This document shows positions 10,480 to 23,016 of a stretch of 64,000 nt of DNA, piece after piece. The DNA lies in the NCBI GenBank assembly GCA_963969495.1, contig OZ018335.1, forward strand, positions 85,108,354 through 85,172,353, given 5' to 3'. The position numbers and the translations under genes were made by a program. Numbering within the stretch: the stretch's first letter is position 1; the number at the start of each line of letters is the position of its first letter. Origin of the DNA: Ceratothoa steindachneri. Taxonomy: Eukaryota > Arthropoda > Malacostraca > Isopoda > Cymothoidae. A model generated the notes under the pieces. The model was not told where the DNA came from. It worked only from the letters and a program-made list of their open reading frames with translations, and made no database searches.

Positions 10480-11660
10480 ACTTAGGACAATTGTTGGATA
10501 GAAATGGGAAAGAAATCTATTGTTAAGGAAGCTATGAATGGACTAAGAGGTGAAAAAATAAGAGACGGGATAAATGGAGCTTTTGATACACCCAAATAGA
10601 ATAAAAATGGTGAAAAGGTGATAAGGTTCTGTGTTAAAAAAATCTTTTGTCGATCAAACACTTTCCAAAAAATAAAATGCATAAATGGACATAGGTTGGA
10701 GAAAAGAAAGGGGAGAAGAAGACTATGATTGGTTTGTGCCTAGTTTAAAAGAATTTGCTTTGGCAAATATATTATGTAAAAGGTGTGAGAAGCATTAGTA
10801 TATTACTGTCTGATAACACCTTGGTGCTGTTTAAGGTTAACCTGGTTGTTGCATGGATACAAAAACATGAGGAAGGTGATGAGGAAGAGAGAATCTAAAG
10901 TAAAATGTTATGCAATAAGATATTTTAGGGGAGAGTTTTCGGGAATTCTTGATAATAGTAGAGAAGACATAGTTGAGAACGTGTAAATGCAGCAAATTTG
11001 GAACAACTCTGAGTAAGTGGTCGTAGGTAATGTAAGAGATGTGTATAGGTAAGTGCAAACAGGCAAGAGGAAGTAAAAGGAGTAATGGGGAATGACGATG
11101 TTACCATGCAACGGAAAGCCGAAAAGATGCATGTTTGCACTTGCTTAACAGGGCAAGAGAAAATATCACCGACCTGCGGCTGAATGCATAAAAGGAGAAG
11201 AGAAGAAAGTTAAATAAGTTATTAAACAGACTAAGAAATAAACCAATGAAACCTTTGAAGTAAGGAGTTGGGAGTAAGGATTGTCTTAGTGTTAAAGATA
11301 ACCGGAGGCAAGGCTGTATGGCGTAGCCATAGTTGTATGTATACTTCCTCTATAGATGGACTAGTGAGATACTTACGTATAGTAATGAGGGAGAGTCATG
11401 GGAGATGATGGGAAATTGGCGGAAATGTGTTCTGTATTGGTATATGCTGTTGTCATGGCGTTATTTGACGAGAATTGGATGTAATTGCAATGGTTGATTG
11501 AACCAGTTGAAAGGTGTGTGAGAAGAAATTTCATAAAAATGTATTAGAATGGGAAGGCGGTTTTATCTGAAGGCGTGGTGTCAACCTTGAGGTAGGGCGA
11601 AGTTTTAAAAATCTAAGAACCAATGAAAGTGATAGTGATAGAGCTGAAGCAGATGGCGAC
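10480..11660 (+). pseudogene. LINE ORF2 fragment: APE-type endonuclease to RT palm, highly decayed
   Basis: Plus strand, all three frames. Endonuclease-like blocks include HFPKNKMHKWTWVG and EEDYDWFVPS (about 10660-10745), and GVRSISILLSDNTLVLFKVN followed by LVVAWIQKHEEG (about 10785-10880), where SDNT stands for the catalytic SDH motif. Lys/Arg-rich spacer follows. Near 11430-11530 the palm reads VLVYAVVMALFDENWM then LQWLIEPVERCVRR. The expected YADD box has lost about nine bases, so the catalytic Asp pair is absent. No frame stays open long. Long frames on the opposite strand here are shadows of the purine-rich composition. Confidence 0.55.
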
Positions 11661-13140
11661 CTCAATGTTTTGAATGGTAGAGATTTATGGTGTGAAGAAA
11701 TGGTTGATGAGTGTTTTGATGTGATATTCACATTTAAGAACATAAAATAGATGCAAATAGATTTCCTAAGAAAACAGACGAGAGTGTTTTTTAGAGTGTG
11801 AGAAAGTGCGGAAGAGCGCGTAAAAAGTGGATTGATTATTATAGTGATGAGTGTTTGATAGAGCAAAGGGGGTGGAAGTGTGTAGATAAGTAAACAAGGA
11901 GGGAAATTGTGATGGGGCGTGCTTGGCACCATCTTCCATGGATGAAATCTCACTAAAGCTACACTACGTAGGACCGCATCGCTGGGGACAAAAATATGGG
12001 TTGCACATTGTTTAATATGGCGCAAATGGGTTGCAAGAGCTGTTCGTTTTGTGTCTTTGATGCGCGTAGACCACACTTTGTGGGAAACTGGATGATGTTA
12101 ATTCTTGAAATGTTAGATGAATTAGGAGCAGATAGTTGATATTCTGTATGACTGTTGCTATTTTGGACCCTGCAATCGCAAATACTTAGTTTCGGTTGAT
12201 TGGTTCCTGAGACATTCTAATCTTCGTTTTTATTCTGTAATTTATGGTTAGGTAAGGTTAGGTTAGTTACTCTTCCATTTTTTCCTGATTGTGGGATCCA
12301 TCTCGAAGACCGAGAGAGAATTGCTGAGGGTCATTTAAACATTCCTAAGAGGGGTCTGCTGGCAAACTAGGAATGGTTAAGAGGAAAGAAGAATGAGCCC
12401 AATCCCTGCCCTGACATAAGTCACGCTTCTGAAGATACCCATAAATAAGGAAACATAAAGGAAAGTTTGTTCTTTTTTACTGAATTGTAGTAATGATAGT
12501 TATATTAGGAGTAACTAGTAAACATTAGTCTAATTTTGGACATTCATTAATATTAGATCAACCTTAAGACTAGAAGGATAGGGTGAAATGTATGTTGATA
12601 AGAGGATTCCTAAATTTTAGAACAGAACATATGATATTCTGACCGAGATTATTTCCATTACATCCTTCTACCTCACCCGTGCTTTTGTATGTGATACAAC
12701 CGTTCGAGCTGATATTAAAAAAGATTTGTATACCAGAATATAAGCATAGTTGGTCTCTGAGTGAAAGTAGTGGATGTACTTAAATTTCAATGAAATGATA
12801 ACTAACAAAGTAGACAATTAAGGCTGAATAGATTGTTTTTTCAACACTGCCATTTTAGTTAACTCTGGGACTTTTTAGATGCCCCGTTGCTTTGATTCCA
12901 CTGTGTGCATTATAGGACTCAATCTTTATCCTCTATTGCTCTAGTACCCTTGACAAAACCGATTACTATCTTTCGAACATTTTAAACAGTAACTTGATAA
13001 TCTAATGAAAGTAGTAACCACCTTGTAAGTAAGAAATTTAAAAAGTTGATTGAGTCGTAAGATTCCACTGCTATACCTCATATATCAAGAACATGCGCAT
13101 AAAATATTTGCTGCTCCTACCATTTGTACAAGAATATGGT
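11661..13140. other. No recognised gene; short TTAGG-like patch
   Basis: Unassigned. At about 12245-12270 the sequence reads GGTTAGGTAAGGTTAGGTTAG. A few units of the arthropod telomere-type repeat TTAGG are embedded in unique sequence, too short to mean a telomere. Confidence 0.4.
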
Positions 13141-13290
13141 ATGCCTGGAATTTAAGACGATCGTTAAATAAAAGAATATCATCTATATAAATGTTAAAAA
13201 TGCCGTACTTTGATTAAAATTATTTTTTCCCTAAATAATTCTGAATTCACTCCTTTCATTTACTATTAGGAGCATATTAACCAAAATGGG
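13141..13290 (-). pseudogene. Possible reverse-transcriptase scrap (YIDD box)
   Basis: On the minus strand 13188-13159 encodes YIDDILLFND, which looks like RT motif C of a Gypsy-type pol. Flanking frames are broken and give only weak support, so chance cannot be excluded. Confidence 0.25.
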
Positions 13291-14110
13291 GCTTAATTTT
13301 GAGTCATTATCTAGCATTCAAATTGTTTTTACTGCTAGATGTATGCTAGGAAAATAACTTAGACATGTATTATAGACAAGAGCCTCAGTTCCTTCCTTCA
13401 TACATTATCCCTATGCAATGTAACTGTTATGCCGAAATGCTCCTCAGAATCTGCACGAATTGGTGCATTGCGTGCAAAATCTCGAGTTAATGATATAGTG
13501 CTCAAAATCGGTCACATTTTTACAGGTCACCCTGTATTAGATTAAACTCTTACCGCCTAATATATATAACACCTGTAAATCCGTATATTTGTGTGTAAAA
13601 CTATACAATTTTTATTATTTTAAAAAAATAGGAAGAGGAAATAAATTTTAAAGGATGTATATAAAAAATTAAATCTCTTTTGTTTTATGTAAACTGTGTG
13701 GAAGATATATGTGTGAAGATCCTGCCGAATGCATCGTACAGTTGGAATGTAGAGCCCACATCACTCCTATTTTCGCTCGGCTAGCTTTAGACAAACATGA
13801 TGTTATGGTTGCATTATGGAAGATTATGGTTATTTTATCCGAAGAGTTGGTTGTACTGGGTTCTAACAGAGACGAAAGTCTCTCCAAAAATAGAGTGTGT
13901 CACCGTACACATAAACGGGAATGTCATTGTCAAGTGGCGAACCTTTCTCGGACTTTTATTAGCGTACCTCCCTGAAATCCATAAGTTCAAATACTCAGTA
14001 GTGTTTATGTTGTTGTCGCACAATGTCCACTTAGAGTTGACGACCTAAAATATCCTTAGTCGTGGCCAGTGGCAGGATGCATGATGGTCTCTTCTCCTCT
14101 CATCCTGACC
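13291..14110. other. No recognised gene; possible transposon end near 13525-13545
   Basis: AT-rich. A CAGGTCACCCTGTA string near 13526-13540 resembles the terminal CAGGGTG of Tc1/mariner elements, but no partner was found. Overlapping frames at 13709-14048 have no recognisable content. Confidence 0.3.
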
Positions 14111-14347
14111 CGTCTATCAATTTAGAATAGGAAAAACCGAGATTCTTCCAACCGCATCTGTGTTTGCATTGCTTAACGGTCTTATCTTGGTGTTTCCTAG
14201 CAATCTAAATTCGTTAACCTCACTAATGAATGGATTCTTCTTGGTCACACTTCTCTTTAAACCCATACAAGTAAATATTGTTACGTCCGTTTTAATCAAA
14301 TGAATATTTAAATTCTCTTTTCGATTTTTTACGATTAGACTTCGCAA
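14111..14347 (-). pseudogene. Possible LINE RT motif D/E scrap
   Basis: A 76-codon minus-strand frame contains LNIHLIKTDVTIF and, 20 residues on, ISEVNEFRLLGNTKI. This spacing resembles the KTKVM...FKYLG segment of LINE RTs. There is no support outside the frame. Confidence 0.3.
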
Positions 14348-16200
14348 GTAGGTTCAGAACTCTCCTGTCAGGGTTGGTCAAGATTTTCGTTTCTATCTCA
14401 TTTTCCGAGAAGTAAACGGTTCTCCATTGTATTTTTTGGGGGTTTTATTGTCACTTTTTACTGCTTTCAATTGAATTTTTTTAATTTAAGAAATTTCTCT
14501 GGTCTAACTCTTTCTTTGAAAGGGGTTAGTTACTGATTTACTCTTTATCTCAGATATATCTTTTGCATGACCACTTGCAATTGAGTCAGCCTGTTTCTGT
14601 ACATTATAACTAAGTACATACGTCATCAAATAACCTTGTGTACCTGTTGCCAAAGAATTAGTCTACCACCTAGTACTTTAACATAATTATAGGTATTTAA
14701 AGCAATCGCCCTTTTAAAGCTAATGGCGTGTTCTTGGGGGAGTCATTGTCGCTGTACCTCAAATTATAAATAGAACTAAGAAAAGATCAAAGCATAATTC
14801 CTGAGGCAAAATTGCATCTTAAATTATAATAAATCGCTAATTGATAATTCAATGGTTACGTTATAAATAATATGGTAGCACTAGGAATACCATCCAAGAT
14901 AATATAAATCCTATTGTGGTAAACCTTATTACACTTTGTAAACCTCGATGGATAGTCAACATGTTAAATAATTTCTTTTCTTTATTGTCCACTGTTATAA
15001 AGGAGGATAACAACCGGCAATGACTACCGATGTACATTCCTGCGAAGTAAAAACAAAGTCAAATATGGTAAATTGCGCTCGAGCTTTGGAAGGCAGAGTC
15101 ACATAAGGAAACGGATCATATGAAAAACTTCCCCACATATTCATAGGTGAAGAATCTTTGCCCTTTTACTTTCCCTATGAGAAATAGCCCTCCATACTAT
15201 ATTTCTGTAATTTATGCTTATATGATATTATTATTGACGCAGGTAATTTTATTAAATTGATATGTCATAGGCTGGTGAAAAGAAATATGAGAACGGACCT
15301 TCTCATAAGGAATAGTAAAAAATTGCTTATGCTCCATGAATTCTTAGAGTGTTAATGAAGAAACTCTCCAGCATCCTAGCAACATCTTTAGAATATTTAG
15401 GTTGGGTCACCTAAATTCAGAATTCTTAATTTTGGAATACTTCGACCAGTTTAACTAATTATCATCTATAACAATTCACACTTTACATTTATAAAATCCT
15501 GGCTTGTTTAATCTGAAGAACAGGTAAAGAAACATCAGTCAACAAAATGAGCAGAGCAGACTCGAATGGTTCAGGAGCCATAGTATTCCTCAAGCGGATC
15601 CCATGAACCCGCTGATGAGTTAATATACCAAACCTAACATAACTTGGTCACAGAGTGAGTCATGTTGGACGTAAGTGGCCTAAGAACGTTCATTTGGAAC
15701 TATTTGCCTTTAACATTCTTTGTGTGCGGGAAGGGGGCAATTATTCATATGTTTCATCCACGGAGCAAAATAAAAGGCGAACTCCTCGGCCATGGATTAC
15801 ATTTACTTCCTGACTAAATGAATTAATTACACGATCTTCACTTCACATTTTAATCATTTATTTTAATAAACCTTTGAAACAGGATTCAGCAACATTGAGT
15901 TCAAAACGAGAAAAGATGATCACCTCATCAAATTAACTTAAATAACTCAAGTGCGAATGAATGTTCATGGTAGTGCTCAGAGATGAAACAGTGGATCATT
16001 TAGAGATGATTAACTAGACTAAGGATCGCCAACCTGGAATTTGGGATTACAATCTTTCCTAAAAGATATCCTGTCTTACTTTTACTAATCCATCCCTTTT
16101 GACTTTCACCTTTTCCCTTCCTTTGAACTGGCCTTGAGTGGATCTTAGGTTCTTTTCTTGCTCCTACTTCGATAAAAATTGTGTTTGAAGCTAACTCAAA
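14348..16200. other. No recognised gene
   Basis: AT-rich sequence with frames only at background length. I see no element ends or repeats. Confidence 0.6.
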
Positions 16201-16204
16201 ACGT

Positions 16205-16335
16205 GTGGCATACAGTTTGAGTCCTTGATTTTGATAATGCTTTAAACAAAGTCCTACAACAAACCAGTTGTGGAACTGCAAGCTGAGGGCGTTCGGGATA
16301 AAGTTCTAATTTGGATCGGTAATTGGTCTTAATAA
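16205..16335 (+). pseudogene. Very short LINE RT motif A fragment
   Basis: Plus strand. LDFDNALNKV (about 16222-16252) is followed after a frameshift by VVELQAEGVRDKVLIWIGNW (about 16262-16325). It matches the LDF.KAFDKV...GI.GK...WI.NWL block of CR1/L2-type LINE RTs. Motif A Asp is kept. The homology is only about 110 bases and the minus-strand frames across it are shadows. Confidence 0.6.
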
Positions 16336-17150
16336 ATGTGAGCGGCATAAAGATGACAAAGGAAGCACAAAATATCGTGTATGCTCGCAGCATCAGGATG
16401 AGCTACGGGATTTATCTTGACCGCTTAATTAAATCGGCAAAACATATACCGTGGGGAATATATCATCGGTGGCATACAATTTTTTAGGTTTGCCACTTTT
16501 AGTACATGTAAAACCGTACTATATTATTTAATATAATCTCTAGTGCTGATGAATCGAAAATGCTCACCATGTTATGGGGTGAACTGATACCTGAGATTGA
16601 ACTTTAAACACGAAGTTACCTTTCAGATTCTCTTTTACATATTTGCCATGTGTCATTTCATGTCTTCACTCCCACCTCTGCTGGTCATTTCTCGTTTCAT
16701 TCATTTTTCCACTCTTTCAACGTGGCGGCCAAAATATCCATCCTTTTAATAGTAAAATTATTATGCTAATTTCGCGCAACATCAACACAAACCAATTGTT
16801 GAATCGGAATGGCCAATCAAGAAATTAATTGATTCTTAGATCTTATTACGCGATTCATTTTCTCATCGACAAAAAATCCAAACATAACTGACAACTTTAA
16901 CATCCAGAACAAATATGTTCAAACGTTGTTGACGCAGATATCGAGTCCTATATTGATCCGTAAATTCATCAATAAAATAAAGATATCTTTTTCTCTAGTT
17001 AGTAGTGTTACTTAGATCGAAGATAACACAAATTAAAGTATGGATATTAGTAATCGATTTGGATTAAGAAATTCGATAAAAACAGGATCTAAAACGTATT
17101 TTTTAAAAGGTTATTTATTTATAGATTTATAAAAGCTGCAAAAGTACTGA
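16336..17150. other. No recognised gene
   Basis: AT-rich. The 61-codon frame at 16643-16828 has no recognisable content. Confidence 0.55.
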
Positions 17151-17186
17151 TGTGTAGTGGCACGGTCTTTCATAGGCCACTACACA
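17151..17186. repeat. Hairpin: 11-bp perfect inverted repeat, 14-base loop
   Basis: TGTGTAGTGGC at 17151-17161 pairs exactly with GCCACTACACA at 17176-17186. It lies at the left edge of the mariner relic, where it may be part of a damaged terminus. Confidence 0.8.
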
Positions 17187-18190
17187 GTAATTAGTTGGAC
17201 ATCCTTGAAAGTCCAGCCAAAACGCTGCCCAATCGAATTGTCTTATCAACCAAGCATTTGCAGAAGACACAATAAGTCGTCGCACAGCCTACAATTGGTT
17301 GAAGAAGCTTCAGTCAGCGTGGCTAACTCGATCTCCAAGATCAGCTAAGAAGAAGGTGCCCCTTAATTATTGACATTGAACGTATGTGCGCGTGTATCAA
17401 AGCTGATCTACATCTGACATCAGGCAAGCTGGCTCTAAAATTTAGTGTCCGGAATACAGCCATTTTGCATCATTTAGAGTAAATGGGCAAAGTTATCAAA
17501 GTGGATTTTATAGTTCACGTAAACTGACCGATTTGACCATCAGTGATGCATTGACGACTGCATCAAACTACTCTCCAAAAAACGTCGTTTAAATAGGATG
17601 ATGAAAGTTGTTGCTGCAGGTGAGAAAATGTGTCTACACTCAAAAATGTCACGCAAAAGAAGCTGGATGGACAAAGGCGCACCTCACAAGATCAGCCAAA
17701 GTGCAAACAGCATCGAAGTAAGCTTATGAGTTGTGTCTACTGGGATATGAAGGGAGAGATTTATTGGGTAATATTGGATAGGCATTTAGTCTATTGACGC
17801 TCACTTATACAGTCAAAAAGTAAAACAGGTAGCAGAATAATTACGCAGAAACCACCAGAATTGCCTGATGTTGTGTTTCTTCATGATAACGCCCGACCAC
17901 ACGTTGAAAATCATACCCGTGAAAAACTCATGAATCTGTGGTGGGGAGAGTTTCTCATCACCCACCGTACTAGCCAGACCTGGCGCCAACAGGTTACCAT
18001 CTATTCTGATCATTGCAGAACTTTTTGAATAACAAAATGTTTCAAATGAAGACAAACAAATAAACGCAGTTGGAGAGTTCTTTCATAGCAAACCAGTTTA
18101 ATTTTAGAGCAAAGGCATCCTTGATCTATCCCGTCGTTGAAGAAGGTGCTCGAAAATAACAATGATTATATTGGCTATCGATATGTTTCT
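17187..18190 (+). pseudogene. mariner transposase relic, near full length
   Basis: Plus strand, frameshifted. The DNA-binding part reads QNAAQSNCLINQAFAED then RRTAYNWLKKLQS (about 17215-17320), the second helix-turn-helix of mariner. A core piece reads YWDMKGEIYWVILDRHLVY (about 17740-17800). The second catalytic Asp is kept in VFLHDNARPHVENHTREKLM (about 17875-17935). The third is lost: PDLAPTGYHLF (about 17974-18010) has Gly where family members have Asp. The end reads NFLNNKMF and NNNDYIGYR (near 18180), as in intact mariners. The relic has many stops. It differs in sequence from the other Tc1/mariner relics here, so it is a separate lineage. Confidence 0.75.
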
Positions 18191-19769
18191 TTTGCTACAT
18201 TGTTTCATTTCAAATAATTTTCATTTAAAGTAGTGCGAGAAATTTGTTTCCAAATTATTAGTTTAGACCTTGGAAGATTTAAAGAACGGATCTCTTACAA
18301 ACGTTACAAGGATTCATTTATTTACAAGAGGCTTAATTTCGTCTACGCGGCTCATTCTAATTGTTCGAGTCAAAATCGATTAGATGGATTCTTCAAATAG
18401 CACATCATAATGTATAGCTTTCTGTGCAGGAGATGTGGGAAAGAGATTAGAAAGATAATGAAAAAATTGAAGAGTGCGTTGATTGTGTTTGTTATCGCAA
18501 AAAAGAGGAAGGATGAAGGCTTGGCGCGAAAAAAATAGAAAGAAGGTGTAAGACTGATTAATCATAATTCAGCAGTGTAAAACACCGCTAACATGATCGT
18601 TTTTGTTACTTTGTTTACTAAGTTTATTCAGAGAACCAAGAATAGCACATGGCCTAAAGGATGTGGCAAGAAGGGGAGTATACATAAATATGAGAAGAGG
18701 AGGACATTTTTCTTGAAAAAAGCATCAGAAGCTTGAGAATCACTAGTATGAATAGACGAGTCCCAGAGAGATTAAATGACGCAAGATGACTAGTTATTAG
18801 TTTGTAATCAATTTGTGATCATCAAAGATGACGAAATATGGTATCAGAGAGTATACGATTATTAGGTGAAAGATTATGAGGGAAAAAGTAATAGAAAAGG
18901 AAGAGTTCGGAATTTTGCCAGATATAGAGATGCAATGAATAAGTAATGCGGAAGCGACAAGTTCAGGTATCTTTCCTAGGGTCTAGTGACGTGACAAATA
19001 ATCTATCAGGTAACTGTTTAACTTATAGCTAATCGAATCGGTAAAGTTTGGGAGTATGGTGGAAAAATTTTAAATACCAATTGACATGCAGTGGTGAGGG
19101 TGTAAAGGGGCAAAAAATAACAAAATACATGTCATCTGAGAGTCTTATACTCGTTTTTTAAAAATTTTGTTACGCTCGATTTATTATCTTTAGAGAGGTT
19201 TACGTATGTGATATAAAAAGTTCAGTCAGTCAATCAAACTTAGAGTTCGAGTTTTCAAGTACGTGTTAATAAAACGCCTTTAAAATTGTGTCTAGGAGGG
19301 CCGACATTTGAGTGAAGAGAATCGAGTTTTTTACTTTCCTCCTCGGGGGCCACAACAAGTCCGACATCGTGGTTTACTTCTAGGCTTATTTATTTTTAAT
19401 GGGTAACAAACACAACTTTCGTAAAATATAATTCTATTTTCTCACAAATTATTCGAAAGGCCCTAAATTATTCCAAAACATGTTTTCTTTCCTCTAAATT
19501 CTAGACTCCTTTTAAATAGTATGGGGAGAATGATTAAGGTTTTATATAAACTAATTCGAATTAGAGTGTTTTTTTTATCAATTTCTACTGCGAAAAACAT
19601 ATGTACTAGCATTTGGATATGCACCCCTTTTTTAATAAAAGAGCTTAACGCTCTCTATCTTTCTCTCACCAATTGTTAGTTTAAGAAAACTTAAAAAAGA
19701 TAGAAAAGATTTAAAAGAGATGTAAATGATAACCCAAGAGAGCATTAATTTAATTAAAAAAAACAATTA
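18191..19769. other. No recognised gene
   Basis: AT-rich, short frames only. No repeats noted. Confidence 0.6.
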
Positions 19770-20923
19770 TACAGGATGTGCTGGTTAAATTGGACGATTT
19801 TTCAATGTCTTCTTTTTCAGAAACGGCCAGATCTACATGTCAATAATCAATCGGGTTAAGAGCATACAGATGATAGTTTTACTTCAGAAAAAGTTAGTTT
19901 ACATGGAGGAGTTAAAGCCATCCGAAGATTGGAAAAGAGTTACCTTTATCATGATGATTCGCGCCTAGAATCGAAATGCCGTCCTTATGATTGCTGATCA
20001 GTGCTCCGTGAGCACTGTACAGGTTGTAAGACATAATATGTACACCTGCAACTGACATTGCGAAACTGTTGGACAAAACAGACATTCTCATCTTTTTCGA
20101 CCCAGAAATTCATTCAACAACTGCAGAATATGGTAAGGTAAGTCCCAAGCACGAGAATATGGGCTTTGGTGAGAGAAATTGGTGCTGTGATCGACACCAT
20201 AGAGCTGTGCGGAATGAGGACCTTCACTATTAGTTGAACAAGAGGCGCAAATAACAAAAGAGTACCGATTAATGAAGTCGAAGAAGCTCTAGAACATGCT
20301 GATAAAACATGTCGACCAGGGGGCAATCTGAGACCTCTCCGACGAAAAGAGCGTCTCTCAGGACACGTTCACAACACCCAAAACACCATATGACTTGCTT
20401 ACCGTTTATACGACATTCCATGTATCAAAAAGCGCTATTGGAGCTATTTAGAGCTACTGTAGACTGTGGTTAAACCCTTGCTGGATATGGTTGCTGCTGG
20501 AAGGTCATACTTTCGGGAAGGAGTCAAACGTTGTTGTGGGAGAATTTTTACGACTTCAATTGCGACACTTTCTCTCTTTTTAATAATACGGATTTTAATC
20601 CAATAGATTATTACTATATGTGAGGCGTGGTTGCAGAAGAGACCAACGGCCGCTGTCCTGCAACATCAACAACGAGCTGATAGCCAACATCATGGAGGTG
20701 TTCGAAGATCTTCCCAGGGACACAGTAAGGAATATAGGCGGCAAGATTTAGGGTCCTCTGGAGACCGTGGTCCAAACCAAGGGCTGCTACTTTGACCAAA
20801 CTGTCATCGCACATCCATAATCTTGTTGATATATTTGAACTTTTAAAATACATTTATTTTGACTTAAATATTGCGCCGTATTTTTCTGTTATGCAAAACA
20901 TCAAATTTAGCCAGACCTCCCTT
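19770..20923 (+). mobile_element. Tc1/mariner-class element relic with terminal inverted repeats
   Basis: Left end TACAGGATGTGCTGGTTAAAT (19770-19790) matches, reversed and with mismatches, the right end AAATTTAGCCAGACCTCCCT (20903-20922), giving TIRs about 1.15 kb apart. Inside, plus-strand blocks near the 3' end read FNPIDYYM (about 20598-20620), NINNELIANIMEVFEDLPRD then TVRN (about 20665-20730), and GPLETVVQTKGCYFD (about 20750-20795). This is the C-terminus of a Tc1/mariner-type transposase in which the NP-DYY motif holds the third catalytic position. The N-terminal half is very degraded. Both coding and TIR evidence are partial but agree. Confidence 0.65.
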
Positions 20924-22576
20924 GATTTATAAAGTATCGTAGCATAAATATAGTATAATCACAAATTATATGATAAATTGAATCATAAGGACGACAAGAA
21001 GATACATGGGAGAATTATATGGTTCGAGTTCGAGATGCTCCGCCAACTTATTGAAGCTGGCGGATCACTACTCATGTCCATAACAATCCATGAAGTGTTT
21101 AAGTGCTGCTTGAAGTTTTGAAATCGTTGATAAATGCGCTAATAAGATAAATAATAATAAGTCGTAGATGATACAACTTTAAGTATTAGAAGAAATTTGG
21201 GTCAGCTATTCCTAATTGTTTAAGAAATTGTCAGGCAAAATCATGAATTTAGATATTTAGCATTAGAAGAATTTTAAAAGAAAAGCAACCATACTATCTA
21301 ACTCTGTTATTAGTTTGGTTTAGGTAAGTATGACTTTAAGGAACTACTGAATGAAGATTTGCGGTGCATTTAGCAAATATACTTTCTGAATTATTGGCAA
21401 AGAGAGGCGGCAAAATGCAGGCATTCTAAAGCATATCATACGTATTGAATTTCAATTCAGAGCTTAATTTCAACTCTGAATTTAATTGTGGTTATAAAAT
21501 GGAAGTGGAAGCTGCAAGAGGATATGTATAACAAACAGTGTTGAAATAATTTGAATTTCGAGGTAACCGCGAGAAAGAAAGAAGGGCAATGCTTTCAATT
21601 CAAACTCTGGGAAGCTCCAACTAATTAACCAAAGATAAAATTGGCACCAATAATGGCCATTAGCTTTTCGCTTTTAAGATCTGTCCTGGATGAGGATGAT
21701 TTTGAGAATCGTCTTGCAAGTGACTCTATTACTAGGGGTGAACTTCGAAAATTCTGCAAAAGGATACCAAAGCGACGGAGGAGATACTACTTTCCCGGAG
21801 AAATAGTCGATTCATTGGACCATTTCATGAATTAATTACGCACACCACCATCATAGAAAAGCGTAGGAACGTAGCGTTTACGGTTAATCTTCCGAGAATA
21901 GGTGCGGCAAAGGTTTTCTGTGGAAGAGTATCATACATTAACAAGATTCCTTCAGCGTTCTATGATGTGGAGATGGGGTGTATATTAACTATCTTTGTAA
22001 CCAGTTTTACAAGCGTAGGTTGCTATTTTAGAGATACGAAATGCATTTAAAAAGATAAAGGTTGGAGAGCCTGAATCAACTTTGAGATATTTTTTTAAGG
22101 ATTCTCTGACAGGGCTGCATTAGAGAGAGAAGAGCATATAGGAGAGTGTTGTACGCAAACATGTTTTAATGATAGGTACAATTAGGTTTCTATCATTATT
22201 ACGTAGATATGGAGAAAAAGTGGTAAAATTAACCATACTGGATAATTTAAGCTTTTAATTTTTAAGAAGAATAACTCTTGAGGGAGAGTTAGAGACGTTA
22301 TTTTATTGCAGAAAAACGAAGTAGTAAGATAAAGAAAGACATAAATATAGATATTATTGGAGTTATTTAGCTTTCTGCTCTATTAGACAAAAGGTAACAG
22401 TTCTTTCTGATTACTTAAATTTTACAAACAAAGATTTTCTATAGCAAACAGCGGACAATTCAGGAAAGAGACTTCTAGATTATATAAATGTTAACTTCAG
22501 CCATCCAAAGGTATAGGAACTAATAATGAATAAGATAACTTAGACTTACCTTTGGAAAATGAAGGAAATTACTACG
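20924..22576. other. No recognised gene; one short hypothetical frame
   Basis: AT-rich. The frame at 21641-21835 (64 codons, plus) has an acidic then a strongly basic segment (KRRRR) but no recognised domain. Confidence 0.5.
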
Positions 22577-22602
22577 TTTTTCTATTTCTTGCGGTTTGCT
22601 GG

Positions 22603-22662
<60 letters not shown>

Positions 22663-22686
22663 AGCAAACCGCAAGAAATAGAAAAA
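22577..22686. repeat. 26-bp perfect inverted repeat flanking an (AT)n core
   Basis: The arm at 22577-22602 is the exact reverse complement of 22661-22686. Between them lies about 55 bases of (AT)n (22606-22660). The right arm is the 3' end of a SINE copy, so the left arm is probably the tail of a second copy in the opposite direction. The whole can fold into one long hairpin. Confidence 0.9.
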
Positions 22687-22790
22687 ACAGGATAATTTTT
22701 GTTCGGGAAGTTTATTTCCTAATTCGCAAAAATTCCATACATGGGTGAGAGTCGAACCATGCAGATTGTGGCAGATTTTTTATTTAAAAG
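22661..22790 (-). repeat. tRNA-derived SINE, copy 1 (5'-truncated)
   Basis: Minus strand. A B-box-like GGTTCGACTCT (about 22749-22759) is followed by a body shared with copy 2 at 23017, including the strings GGAATTTTTGCGAATT and CTTCCCGAACA, and ends at the (AT)n array. The A-box part is missing. Confidence 0.65.
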
Positions 22791-22959
22791 TGTTTTCCTC
22801 CAGACTCTAAGTAAGTAAATGTTACGTCATTTTTTAAAGGAAAAAAGATAATTCCACAAACTATAGATCTATTAGTGTAATGTTTGGTCTGTGGTTCAAT
22901 TTTTGAGTCAATTTTAAAGACGAAGTTGTGGTTTACTTGATTATACATGACTTAATTAA

Positions 22960-22961
<2 letters not shown>

Positions 22962-23005
<44 letters not shown>
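22962..23005. repeat. (AT)n microsatellite, tail of SINE copy 2
   Basis: Alternating AT of about 44 bases lying directly at the 3' end of the minus-strand SINE, which suggests it is the grown tail of that copy. Confidence 0.9.
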
Positions 23006-23008
<3 letters not shown>

Positions 23009-23016
23009 TCATGATT

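Noticed and set aside
11531..12076. 181-codon minus-strand open frame, one of the longer frames in the window
   Set aside because: It is the antisense of purine-rich LINE remains, with low-complexity Ser/Leu/His-rich composition and no domain.
12245..12270. Telomere-like TTAGG units
   Set aside because: Only about three imperfect units inside unique sequence.
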